The notes under the pieces: model-generated
Told to the model about the DNA's origin: nothing
The model's database searches: none
The model's input: the letters and a program-made list of their open reading frames with translations, nothing else
Shown here: positions 27,001 to 41,000 of the stretch, one piece after another
How positions within the stretch are numbered: position 1 is the first letter of the stretch
Layout: every line of letters starts with the position of its first letter
Program-made: the position numbers and the translations under genes
Source: Trichoplax adhaerens
Lineage: Eukaryota > Placozoa > Uniplacotomia > Trichoplacea > Trichoplacidae
DNA length: 64,000 nt
Assembly: GCF_000150275.1 (NCBI RefSeq)
Contig: NW_002060972.1
Location: 438,500-502,499 of the forward strand
Direction: 5' to 3'

Positions 27001-30000
27001 GAAACACTATTTGACTTTGTCATTTGAATTGAATCAATTTATGCATATGGAACAGCAAAAAGCAACTATTACTAAATTTTATTTTTGAGCGATAGCGACG
27101 ATAAACCAGATACTTTTGGCTAACCGAATTAGTCTCGATAATAATTATGATTTTGGGCAGGTGCTAATATGTAGACTGAGTAATTAAATTCAATTTATTT
27201 TAGCAAATCAATAATTTAACGCAGAATTATAACGTTATACTTTTGTCTTCGTTATTTCCGACTAAATCATATGGTCATATAAAGTATCTATATGAGTAAA
27301 GATATCGCTTGTTTTCGCGTTTTAGCTATAGATCTATGGTGATTTATTTAATGCTGTATCGTAAATTAAATTGATCGACATCATCTTAATTTAAAGGAAG
27401 CTGTTCTCAGACCAATTTAATCAATATATTTGGGTTTACGATTAATTTTATAGATGAACAAGATTTCAACTCTCGATTATTTTTAATGCACAAAAATATT
27501 CCAAAGTTTGGAATTAGTACACTGATTTGTGATGTCGTATCGTGTACACAAGTATTTTTAAAGTTTAATTGCAGATCAGCTTCAATTAGTAAATTAATTA
27601 GCTTGCTTGTCAAGTGTAGTTTTATTAAGAATAATGCATGAATGTTTTTTGGTTCATTGATGTCATAAATAACAAAATAAACTAATATCAGTTGTTGATG
27701 ATATTCAATTTTAAACAAGTTAACGATTTAATATTTTTTAAAGTAACAGCATGTTATTGTAATTGTATGCTCAATCATGTATGTATAATATAGAAATTAT
27801 TTCAATTTTCAGATCATAACTGACTTGTTTTTAACTTATCCATTATTGCCTGATAACAAAGTGTCAATAAAATTAACTTTTCTATTAGATTAGAATGGAG
27901 TGTTATGTAAAATTAATTTAAAATAAGATTAGTTATTAATTTATTAAAATTGGAGTGCAATATACATAATAATTCATAATTAATCCAATATGGGATACTA
28001 ATCTATTTTTAGACATGCTGTTTGCGCATTTTTAATTAGCCGATCACGACAGAAAAGATTCATAGAAGCACAAAAGTTGATAATAAATGGAATAAGTTAT
28101 AATGGAGTCTTGACGGTATTCAACTCTAAGCTCTTTAAATGATTTAATATTTACTAGAATTGGATCGATACTATAATTGCATCGTGTTTTTGATCAGATT
28201 TTAAAATAATTTTACTTGTAATTGGATAATGGTAATAATTGCATAATTTTTGACAAATCAAGTATGAAATAGGTTACAAATTGAGAGTGATAACTTCTTA
28301 TTTCAATTAAATCGATACCAACATGTAGACTATACAGAGTGATATTACTTTCATAGTACAAGAAAAGCGTACAGACGATGTTAGACTTTAAATTGAATAC
28401 AATGCCTCAATTCTGTAATAGAACTGAATTGTCCTCACTACTATTTATCAAGGGAAAGAGATGTAGGATAATTTCCAATTTTAGAGTTGTAACTATTCTT
28501 TTAATAAACTGACAACAACTAAAGAGATATATCTGGGTGGATGAAGTACTATACACTCCTGCATGATAAACTTTCACTTTGAACACAGTAATTTGAGTAT
28601 TGTCGATTTTATGACCTAATTTGTAAAGTGATGTATTAATAATAATTCCAATCAATATTACTGATCGTCGAATAGAAGAAAAGTTCGTAGCCATATATAC
28701 CTTTCCTTTTACGATATTCGTAGCAGCTCACCAATAATTAATAAAATAGAAGGTGTATAAAGTATTGTTATGATTATTATTATTAACGGGCAGTTTACAA
28801 TTAGTTCGAGAATAAATGAACAAAATTGATTAATTGATGCAATTAAAATGATAAGAATAAAGCAATAAGCGCTACCTACTTATATGCAAGGTTCTACTTT
28901 GAAAATAAAGTGTTGTTTCTATTATAAGACATGGTGAATGATTTAATATTGACGTAACGAAGGAGCTGCAATTTGAACGCATGATTAATGAAGCATTGAA
29001 TCAAAACCTAATTCTTTGGTCATGGTTCTTGATCAGAATCGTACATCATTTCATTTCAAACAAAAAACTAAGTACTCTATGATCAAAAATCCCATCCAAT
29101 ATTTTCTTGGGGTACGCTTATATCGTAAAGTTAGTCGAGGTAGCAGAACAAAAATCAATTTCGTGGTCATTATGACTGGTATTCAAGCAAAGATTAACTG
29201 AATATAAATGTTTTTGCTAAATTTTTACATAAAAAACAAAGGGATGTGACGGACGTAAATCCTTGAAAGTGATTTGCGTCTAAAATATTGATATCTTGTC
29301 TCCAATTGTAGTTCTCGTGCTAGAGAAATATGTTTGAGGAAGATAAATTATAAAATTTGGATTACAGATGTCATTAGTCTTTATGGAGTTGGGTAAATAA
29401 TAATCATTCTTATCTATGAAAGCGTAAATTGTATAAAAGTCGCTATTTACGGAATTAATTAAAGTTGATGTACGATCTACATGGCCTAATAAAAATACGC
29501 AACGATGTCAAACGATCCATCAATCAATCTATCGATCAATCAATCAACCTATAGTAAGGATTATTTGATTTAAAGTAAATTATAAATGGCATTGGTCTCA
29601 AATCAACGTTTTAAAGTATTAATAATGATGTTATTGATAAGATTAATGACATCTTCCAATAAATTTTGTGTTTGATTGTATTTTTCTTCAATTTCATGCA
29701 CGAGATAAAGTGTCCTTCCACATGATTGAAACTGTCAGTCAATTTAGATGGTTATTTGCAAATAGCAATAACAGAAATAGCAAGATAAAGTGATTTTTTC
29801 AGTGACTGTGCAAATTGAATAAACAAATTAATTTGTTAGCAATTCTAAAGTTAACATTAATAATAACTGCCAGGCCCGGTTGTCTCTTGATATCGGCTAA
29901 GTTTACGGCTATTCTTTATTAATAACTACTATCATGACAAGTATGCTACTCATTCTACTAGGAGGACGTGACTGTTAACCTACAATCCAAGTCATTTTCA

Positions 30001-33000
30001 TTGAATAGTGAAGATATAGTTATTATCGCTGGAAACTATGAACTTGCTAACTAAATTAGTACGATACAGCTATCGTTATGAAGTAACTTTTATGTCTTAC
30101 ATTTTCTATGATATTGTCACATAATGTATTAATTGGATTGAATAAATAGCGGAAAAATATTATTAATATTATACTTACAAAATACGTTCAGATCAACAAC
30201 CATTGTCCTTTCTTAGCGTTAACAGCTTAAATTGAGAAATTGATTTTTAAGAAATTAAACACTACAATATCTTTATCTATTAATGATTGTTTAGGAAATT
30301 GAAAACTTAAATGAATAGTTGATTAAATAATCTGGGATACAACGATGAGAGAATTAAAGAGTAGGTTAGTAATGCTATTGTTAATGACGAATTTAGTTTA
30401 CGGTGCCTTTTATGCTATTTCCACTGGATACCATTTTATAAGGAATATTCTTCCTACCAAAGGTTATTACTGCAAGCTGTCAATGAAAAGTTTATGGCAA
30501 TGATTTCTACTTGCTATTTAGTTAAAGAGTTGCTTAAGGCTTTTTGCATCGCAATACATTGATTTATCTTTAAAAACTCGAAAACAAAGCTTAAAATCCG
30601 CTTTTTTACCTTCTGATCTACTTAAAGTAAAGTAATGCAGCTTCTATATTCAGTTATGGTCTATTTCACAATGTTTTTCATTCAAAATTCACTTAAAATT
30701 TCCATTATTTCTTATTTAATTAAAGACCAGGGCGCGAATTGTTTAATCATGAATATATTACATCGCAGATCGTCAATCAAAATTATAATTACAATAAGGC
30801 TCGAGAAATTAATAATTTGCATCAAGTTTGGCAGTATTTTTTATTTAAGGTATCAATAATCTGTTCATAAACAATGCTTAAATGGTTTCTTTTTTCATCA
30901 GTTTATACATTGAAACTGTAGAATGTTGCAGCCATTCACTTTCACTTCATTTCCTTCTCTATCAACAATCAATTGAAATACTAAATACTGCTTTTGATGC
31001 CAAAGGTATTAAGCGATCCATGAGCTTGAATGACTTAATTGCATGAATCCAACACTGTATTTTAAAAAACTGAGTTATAGTAACCACAAAAAAGGAATTG
31101 GCGGTCAAGAAGGCCTCAAATAGTGATTATGAATTTCGTACCCAATGAAAGCAGTGAATTAAAATGTCAATATTCAATTTTCCTATACAATCTAAGTGGT
31201 TGGTTTCATTATGAACACTTAAAGCATTCATGAATGAATTGTCTTACTGTAATTGAATTTTATTTGTCTATTCATCGTGCCTTAGTATCTTTGAAAAGTT
31301 ATTAGCCAATATGTAGTCACTACATAATGAATGGTCTTGATCACAATTGTTAATTAAGTGATGATAAATTATTATAGATGTCAATAAAATGTGATAATAG
31401 TCTTAGATTGATTAAACATACGATTGTGATGGATCATTGGTTTACATTGATGTGTCGAAAATTACTCATTCCCACAATTTTCATGCAATTTGTACACTTT
31501 TTGCTGTATTATCAATTCTAATCCACATGACCATTAAAGAGTGACTAGCTATAGGCAAGCTAATCTATTTAATTTCAGACATAATAAATTTCCTTCGTAC
31601 CGAATATTCGGCCCGAATCTGCCGAAACTATTTGAAATGCCTTATTAAATAGATTGTTTTCCTAATTGTAAAATATACTTGCTGGACAAACAGTGAAAAA
31701 GATTTTAATAATTTATTAATGTAATTTTTTGCTATGCAATTTTTAAAACTTTGGCAAAAGTAATACTATCTAGTAAATTGCAAGCTGCACTTGGTAATGC
31801 CAAGTTGATGTTTATTTCCTTAGATTAATAATAGCTATTTTAATAATGTCAGATCGCTCAGTTTATTCATCCTTCTTATCTTTTACTCTTATCAAAGTTT
31901 AGCAGGTGTTTTCTTTATAACATTAGATTGCTTAGTCTGAATTTAATGAACTAATTACTGATTAATAAAGAGTTAACGGTTGTTCAAGTAGTTACTTGCA
32001 AGTAATCAATTCGTAACTCAGCATATTGTATCCTTAGAAGCATAAATTATGTTTATGAAGTATTTTCTACTGTCGTATAGCTTAGTCTTTAGAATCTTTT
32101 TCATGAAAATAAAATTATGAATTATTTCTATAAAAATATTGCTTAGTAATTTTACCAATTAATTACGGATATTTACGATACCAGGAGTAAAATCATTAAA
32201 ATTGTTTAGAATGATTGATTAGCAAATTGTATTTGATACCTGACTATTCTAGGATTACGCAGCAACATCAGTTAGAGATTAAAATGCATGACAATATTGT
32301 TTAGAAAAAATTTTCACATTGCAGGAATGATTTAATATGGAAAGGTAAGAATAGGCTACTAACACAATAGAATAAGCGGAACAGTATAATATTGGTACTT
32401 ACGTAAACGTTACTACTGTCTTACAAATTCTCCTTGTTCTATTCCGATTGCGTGATATCTACCTTAGAATAAAATTACTGTCTACGCTGATATGCAATCA
32501 TCGTGAATTGTTATCCAATTACTTCCTTTAATATAGACGTCATCAAGTTATTTAATGGTTAACAGTCATAGGTAAGTTTTATGTTCTGCGATTATGAATA
32601 TGATTTCCAGCGGATATAATTATCGCATACATTATAGATAATATTGACAATAATGTATTGCCCAGTTTTAGCATGGCTGATTCATTAATACTTCAACGTT
32701 TGGAAAAGGCATTTTTATTTAAACCATATTAAGTGAGCAGTATTGAATAATCTTTTCTACGTTTTCTGAATGACATAGAATGAGAGCGCTATAATAAAAG
32801 TTTGCTTCGAATAAGATTAAATGACTTCGAACTGATTAATTCAAAAATAATTTGATATACTTAATTAAATAAGGAGAGCAAGGGATTCAAGCCTCACATA
32901 ACTATTTTTAAAAGTAAGGCACTAAATGCATAAGATTAGAATTAAAATTTGCACTTTCTATAAGGTATATGAGATCTTTCAAGCTCCGCATGTTTCTTGG

Positions 33001-36000
33001 TGGTACGCATTCAATCTATATTAAATTATGGTTATTCGCTTCTTAACATTGCAAACACCATAAAAATTTATGTATTCTTATAGTTAATATAATATTTAAT
33101 GGTTTCTCTTCCATAGAATATGAGATGTAGCGAGAAGTATAATTTCTTGTTAGCATAGGATGATTTAAAGGCTAGAAAGTAGTTCAAAAATTACTATATT
33201 AGGCTGTTTTTTTTTAATTCTGTCTACTCTATTAGTTCACTAAATAATAACCATTTCCATTAAACTACGCCAACTTCGCTATCAGTTATCAGTTTACTTG
33301 TATAAACTTTTCATAATAGTTCCTAATGTAAGCCTATTCATGGCTGGCTAGCAAACAGCTTTAATAATTTTACATAAGCTTAAAAATGTGCCTAAAGCAA
33401 TGATTTTGGTAACACGGAAACTCTTTCTTTACAGGTCTAAATACCAAATGGAGTATGAATTTACTTGGGAGATGAAATTGCTTAGTATTGATGTTGCATA
33501 TGGAATAATTATAATTCTGCATGCCATCATAGTATAATGTTCCACTTATCATTGATTGAATGCGCTACTTCTACTAGATTGCTAATGAAATATCAGCAAG
33601 TAAGCAGCAAAAAACTTTTATGGCTCAAAATACGCCGCCAAAGTTTCTTTCAAACATCTTCTCGTTATATTTTCTAATAAAGTTTCATCAAATATCGATC
33701 AAACCTGATGTTATAAATATTCCTTATTGAATACGGCACACCAACGATTATTACACAATAATACTTCATGGGAATGTTTCTGTACTTTTTATTTAATTCA
33801 TACTGCTATAAAATTTTAGTTCTTTCTGTCACTCATGTTTTTGAATCGTGAAATTACAGCATCTTGTACACAATGTTACTATTCCGAAATATAGATACTA
33901 AATTGCTAAAGATGCTTGTTATGCGCTAATATCTGCAAATTATTAATATGCTCGATTACTTGTCACATAATTTTCAAGTCTGACATTTAAAGGCAGCAGT
34001 AATAGTATACTATTACTGCTTTAAATTGTTAGCCTGATTACTACTTTCTAATTTATAGCATGTCGTAACTTATTAAGTATCTTTCAAAAGCTGTCTACAT
34101 CACAATTAGAATGATGCTGGGCAATTAAGTATCATAAAAATTACTTACACCACATTGGTAGAGCTTAGCATATCTTAAGGTAATAAGTAGAGTTTACTAT
34201 TTCTACTCTTGTTTAAAGCAGCGTTTTCAGTTGTCTTCTAGAATTCAAAGATCACGTAACGTTAGAATATCAGCTATACAAGATTGCTGAATACAAGAAG
34301 ATTTCGAGTTCAATAAGATGTATGCAATTAGATTTTAAAGTTCATAGAATACATTAACCTTATTTTTTTACATGAGAGTGAGTTAATGATTCGGTTAAAA
34401 TAAAATTTGATACCAAAATAATTTACTCTTGCAAGACATTCAATTTATTTTTCCGTGGACTATGATCTTATCAGTTTTTGTACAAAATCGACAAAAATGA
34501 AGATCTGGGAAAGTCGTATAATGAATAATTTTATTTTATTGTTATTTTCAAAAGTAAAGCTAGTGGCTTAGCATTTATTTGCTTGCAGCCAAGTGCCGAC
34601 GTCAGAATAGATTTTACATTTTACCCTAGAAAATCATAATAAAGACTTTACTAGAATCTGTAGCTATATTACATAAAAGACATAAGCTTTTAAAAAGCAA
34701 ATATGATGGATAAAAGCAAAGATCCAAAAAAAGGCGAATGAAAAATTTTTTAAATAATGAGAACTTGTTTATCCCTTGTTTAACCTACGCAAAAATTTTT
34801 AGACATAAATCAAGAATAACAATAGAACATAGAAATATTTTTCATAATTGTTTAAAGAATGAAATGTTTTCTTAATGACCCACTGCTAATCTAAATGTAT
34901 CTCATTCTTAAAAATAATCGTCATGTAAAATTTGTATCAATTCGTAAGTAACTTTTATTCGTCACAGAAAGCGAGAATTTTCAGTTTACTGAAAGCATTT
35001 AAGCCTGAAGCACATTCAGAAATGTAGAATTCTTAACAAGTAGCAATCTCTCGGTTGGATACTTCTACACAAGGCAGAGGCTATTCCTAAAGGAATAATA
35101 GTATATATGCTTTTGGAATAATAGGCCAACTGCCGAAAGTAGAATTAATAAGCAAACATAATTAGGCGAGGTGTGTCATGGGTTTAAATACAGACATGAG
35201 TCCCTGGGGTGCTAGTGCTAACAGAATAATCCCAAATTATTTGGCTAGGATGAGAAACGATACGTATACAAGGTTACTAATCTTGCACCTAAGGATGCCC
35301 AAACAGTTTCTAGTAAGAGAAAAAATATGTCGTGTAGCTGCTTATATTTTCGACTGGAGAAAGGATTGTTTTGTTGATACAATATTTTCAATAAACATAT
35401 CTACCACCTATACAATCATATCTGTATTAAATGTTCCTCATTTATCTACTAAAATCGTGCAGATCTATAATATTAAAATTAGCTGTTATTCAGATTGAGA
35501 AATTTAAATATTTTCACCATATGATAGACTGTCTACCACTATGCATGCATTCTTATTCTCTAAAGAAATATGGTCTTAGATGATTGTGCTCGCTGCAAGT
35601 ACTAATGCTTAACTTTAAATACGTCATGTCTTACAGAAGCTTATTCGTAACATATTTTAACTTTTGCTTAAGATTTTATCCTTTCACTCGATACGGAGAC
35701 TTGCCGTAGTTCATGCTTGTAGTAATCAAATCGTGCATTTTATGGTGTGATTGAAAATCATGTCATCTGATAATGCCAGGTCAGTAGTCAAATTTAAATG
35801 TTATTTACTCAATCCAATCTGCCTTCGCGATTATTATAAGTACATGTGCATTAGCTTTTATTTTATTTTAAAAGACTGCAAGGTAGCTGCTACGCATATA
35901 GGTGGAGCTAAGCAAGCAATTCTTACAGTCTTCTTTATGACAGTCTATCGATGTTCAAACCTTTCACCATATGTTGTAGGTTAGGTATAATTTGAAGAGG

Positions 36001-38064
36001 GTGTTGGAGATGACAGCAATATGATTGCTTAAAAATAACTCAGTATGGGGTAACTATCACTTGAAAGAGTGGCATTGGACAAACTAAAACCAGCATAGAA
36101 ACAGACGACAGGGTTGATCTGCAATTAAAACTTCATGACTTTTAACTATTTTATTATACTAGCCTGATCTTGCCAAACAACGCTATTGGAATGTCAAGGT
36201 CAATATAATTGCTATAGTCTGACATTAATAAATTATAATGACTCTACCAGAAAGTTCCTATTATTTTAAGTTACCAACGAGTAGTCTAGCCCTAATTTAT
36301 AAGAACTCCGAGTCTCTATTCTAGTTTTTGTCTCCTTTACATTCTGGTCAACTGTTACTAAAAACAAAAAATATGTTTCTGTTAGTCAGTAACGTCACGC
36401 TAGTAATTAATAAACTTATAGTGGTAGTCATAAAGTTGCATCGACAATAATACATATTAACATATCAAATGATTGAATATAACATCGATCAACAGCAAGC
36501 TAGGAATAAATGTGATTATAATCGCAATCTAAGACTAACGTCAATATAACGTATAATAAAATCAAGAGCATGAACATAATATGCACGCCAACGTGCTGTA
36601 AGACTTAAAAAAAATCAGACTATATCGTAATCTTTCGAAGCACCAATATCGCATTAAATTGTATTATATTTTAGACATAATGAGGATCCATTTAGAATAT
36701 ATTATTAAATCAGTATCTCAATGTCAATTTTACTAGTAATAAATGATGCGATCGTTAGCATTCTCGTTAATGCTCAATAAATAAACGCTACTTTCGTAAA
36801 CCGTCAGTTGTAATATCTCATGGAAGGTAGCAAGGTAGCTTTAACAGAACTAGAGTAAATTCGGCTACTTTAATCTATCTGCATTCTTTTAATTTACTTT
36901 ATTCGCATTTTTTTTAAAGTAAAGCTACTATAATGAGCTTATGATACTGCAGATAATAGATGGCATTAGCGTCAGCTTAACTTGAAACCGAATGGGGTCT
37001 TTCCAGGAATAATTATCGTCCTTTTTGTCATCTCATGAAATCTTCACTTATAAAGCGAGTAATGGCTCATTTTTTATTTAATATCATATTCATATTTTGC
37101 GACATTCATTATTAATTGGATAAGTATTTTACCAACCAGAACATCAGAGATGGATTGTTAATTATCATTTATTCATTCCGTAATTAGATTGAAAGTTTTA
37201 GGCGTGTCTTAAAGCATACCAGTTGGCTCGTCCGAAGAAAAAATTTCTATTCTTAATTATTATTTCGTCATAACTACTAGTAAAGACTTGATTTTAGCCC
37301 CATTATATCAGTAGCTATAATAAAATATTTTATTACTGATATCTATCAAAATCTTATATTTAGCGGTATAAAATCAATTCATTAGCTACAATTCATTCGA
37401 ATATAGCTGCGACGATGAACTAGAAAAGTGCATCTTTAATATTCTTATCAGTAGCGTTTTAAATTCTCTTCAGCATAGCTTAACTGTTTCTAAATTCGTA
37501 ACTTTCGCTTCATATCTAGACAAAATGTGTATTTAAGCGTAGCCTACCAATAATGTATCTGTTATATGTTGCTAATGTCTGTCTAGATTTAAGTTTTATT
37601 CCGTGATTTTGATTGATTGAATTAATTGCACCGTCTGTCACAGATGTATGCCGCTAATTCAAATAAACAGGTTTAGGCATTATTATCAAATCCCCATGTC
37701 TCCCAGGTATATCCTTGAATAATTATCTAAAGTACCACACCTCCTTATCGAGATTGTAGTAGTACTTGGAGGATTAATATTGCATATTTATAGTTTGCTT
37801 GTAGTACAACCACAGTCTTAAAATTTGTTGCTACGGAATAAAATCATCATTTAAGAAGACCTCTTGCTGGACATCAAGTTACGGTTAATAACCATAATTG
37901 ATTGGCTGTGGTTGAAATTGAGCATCTTATCAAAGTAGTCATTTGTGGATCTACTGATACATATTTTAAGTGATTAAGAACAGTAAAAGTCAGCAATTGA
38001 CCGATAAAATATCAAATTTACTGGTGGATTTGAATATAATCGTTCCAAACTAAACCACTTCGCC
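24008..38064. other. 14-kb gene-free stretch
   Basis: I see no credible gene on either strand. Open frames here (for example 27407-27718 minus, 28407-28694 minus, 35178-35498 plus) are of chance length for AT-rich DNA and carry no known motif. The stretch contains a tetranucleotide ATCA-like run near 29519-29550 and a perfect 26-bp palindrome at 33995-34020. Genes made only of very short exons, or non-coding RNA genes, could have escaped me. Confidence 0.4.
33995..34020. repeat. Perfect 26-bp palindrome
   Basis: The 13-base half AGCAGTAATAGTA is followed directly by its reverse complement, with no spacer. A further TTTAAA occurs on each side (33986-33991 and about 34020-34025), so an imperfect palindrome of about 40 bp exists. 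It could extrude as a cruciform or bind a dimeric factor; there is no adjacent gene to link it to. Confidence 0.85.
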
Positions 38065-41000
38065 ATGGGGATATTAAGTCGTAAACTAGTCATATTTATG
38101 ACTTTATTTGAATTAGTTGCAATTATTCTGTTTGCTGTATTTGTGAGATTTGATAAGGTTGCTTTACCAGGATCGCTCGCAGTATCGATTCCTGGAGTCA
38201 CTTATGCTAGTAAGTATCTTCTAATTTTTGCTTATATAAGACTAATGCAACAGGTATACAATTGAGGATAGTCATCACAAAAAGTTCATACTTAATTAAT
38301 AGTTCATATGGTAGCTGGAATGATGTAATCCAGCTAAATGATACTTTGTGTTGATTTTACCTAGCTGTAAAAATGACATGCTTTCTATTTTCTGTAGGAT
38401 AGAATATACTAAGATAATTATTATACAATTTGTCATGACAATGTCAGGCTGTATTCAAATTTTTTGGTTAAATTATTACTTGATTTGCCTTAAATCATGG
38501 TCTGACTTTAGCTATATCAATTTATAAACCAACTTAAGAACTTAATCAATTTTAGCTATAAGTCATCATATTTAATACTTGATTTGGATTGCAGTGTTTC
38601 AGGATATCCATGTTATGATCTTTATCGGTTTTGGCTTCTTGATGACCTTTTTGAAAAAGTATTCCTTCAGTAGTGTCGGATTCAATTTACTGCTCGCCTC
38701 TTTCGTAATCCAATGGTCGACTCTTATGTTGGGATTTTGTCATCATTGGTCTAATTTTAGTATCATTACCATCAAAACAGAGGAGTAAGTTTATACTTAT
38801 TCGCATACTTTGGAAAAGTATAGTCATTTCTTATGTCTTAAATATGAAAAATGTCAATTTCTGTTACTAGTAAACTGCCTTCAAACCATTAGTAACATGT
38901 CATAGCATAATAAATTAAAATGCATCCATCTACTAGACTAATGGTTCATTGCTACAGTATCTGATACTAAAATCTTTGCCTACGGTAGAATCATCAAAGT
39001 CGTCCCAAACTGAAAAGTACATAATATGGTGTAAAGCAATTAACTGATACTAACAACCATTTAACAAGTGCTTTTATTTAATGCTTCTTGTCGGCTGAAT
39101 CTTACAGTAGATAGTTTACTAGCGTCGTAATTATCGCGTTAATCACATATCCATGGGATATACTACCGTACTGAATATCAATGCTATACTAAGCTAAAAA
39201 TACTATACATTTACTACATTGCACAATCATCTTATTATTTCGTAATGCAAGAATTTTTATACCCTAATCAAGGGCCCTTTTGTTTTCATGTCAATATGCT
39301 GCTTGCTTAGCTGACCAATAGCTTGAATGTCTAGTAGTGGCCTGATTCCCTCCTTTAGCGATGTTCATTTGTTATCATAGTATGTGATCTTTTTCTAGGC
39401 TTACAGCTATAGCTTCATGCTGGTTAATACATTTTAAATATCTCCAAAACCCTATTATACTGTGCATCGGCTTACCTGACTTATTCTATTATAATTATTA
39501 AACTTTAATGCGATTAATTTTCTCAGCTGGATCCCCACCAGCTCTGTCAGTGTCTTTCAAGTAGTCAAAGACGGACATTAATAGTGGATAATGGTAATTC
39601 AGTTGGCTTTGATCAGCTGGAAAATGAGACATTTTAAATGCTGCTGACTAGATAATATTGTACCAAAATCATAATCCCCTTACAAGTTTATTTTTATAAA
39701 ATTTTTTATCACTATCAATATGCAACGGAATCTAAGCATAAATATGATCCAACTCAATTAGGCTTAGTTTGTAATTCTATTTGCCAAATATGACGCAAGC
39801 ATTTATTTATTGTAATAAAAGTGTCATAAAATGTTTGTCTTAGTATAGTAACTTCTATTATTAGATCGTCTATCGTTACTCTTAAAGCGGCTTCAATTAG
39901 TGGATTCGGGTAATAACCATGTTTATTACATTTATTAGAAGGATTACATGTAGATCTAATAGAAGCAGTAAAACTGGTGGCAAACTACTGCCTTAGGGTA
40001 TCTCTAAACTAAATTTTAATCCCTCTCTGTCCATCTCTCTTTATCAAAGAATCTAATCTTGTTTAAATACCAACACGATTTACGTCAATTCCAAATCAAC
40101 ATCTCCTGACACAGCAGGCATCTGTCATCATATTATTAGTACAAATTCGGCTTTCTTCTATTTCGCAATATAAATCATTGATTTGTCATGCTAACTAATT
40201 TAACTCTAAAGTATAATTGTCATCGTAGTATTACTTCAATATGACGACCTTTCAACCAATCAAGTTAGTAATAATGCAAGTATTCAAGTAAATCCACCAT
40301 TACTTCCTCGAAAATTCACATTCTCAAATAATTTCTATAACCACCTATCAGTAGAGATTCTCACATTTTGTCAACATATTTGTCAACATGTCTGATTCTA
40401 ATTAATTCGTCAACAGATTCATTGACCTCACCTTAGATGTGAAATGTCTACACCACACTTTGTCGATATAAAATTAAAAAAGTGATAATTAATTAGAATA
40501 GGAATTGATCTAAAGCATCCTAAGCTCGAAAGAACTAAAGTCTAGTCTACAGTATGCTCATCTTACGGTTCTTAAAAAATTTCTTCTGATCTGTTTAAGG
40601 CAATAAAGTTGCCTACTATCAGACTGGAGTCATCAATTAATCCAATACAAATATTCTACGCCTCAAGGTGTTGTGCACTTTCATAGTTAAAGTACATAAA
40701 GTCACATAGATCTATTTCCCATACTGTACTTAAGTAAATTGCCTATATTATTAATCAATAATTTCTAATATAGTAATTAACAATCATCTAATTGTTTATC
40801 ACCGCGACCATATCTACTATTAGAAACCATTCTATATCAAATGTAGCTATCAAATATAACAAAATATAGGATGCATCACTTCATTACATTAAAAAGTACG
40901 CTCGAATAAAGAACGTAATTGAGTTTTAAAAATTTTCGGAAATAAATTGGGTAATTCCTTTAGCAAGAGACAATTCCAATGATTTTGTTCAGCTAAAGTA

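Noticed and set aside
27407-27718. 103-codon minus-strand open frame
   Set aside because: Low-complexity Ile/Leu/Asn composition typical of AT-rich non-coding DNA; no supporting context.
28407-28694. 95-codon minus-strand open frame starting with ATG
   Set aside because: No motif, signal or homologue recognised, and isolated in gene-free DNA. A small unknown gene cannot be fully excluded.
35178-35498. 106-codon plus-strand open frame
   Set aside because: No recognisable domain, no splice partners and no other support; this length is expected by chance in 64 kb of AT-rich DNA.
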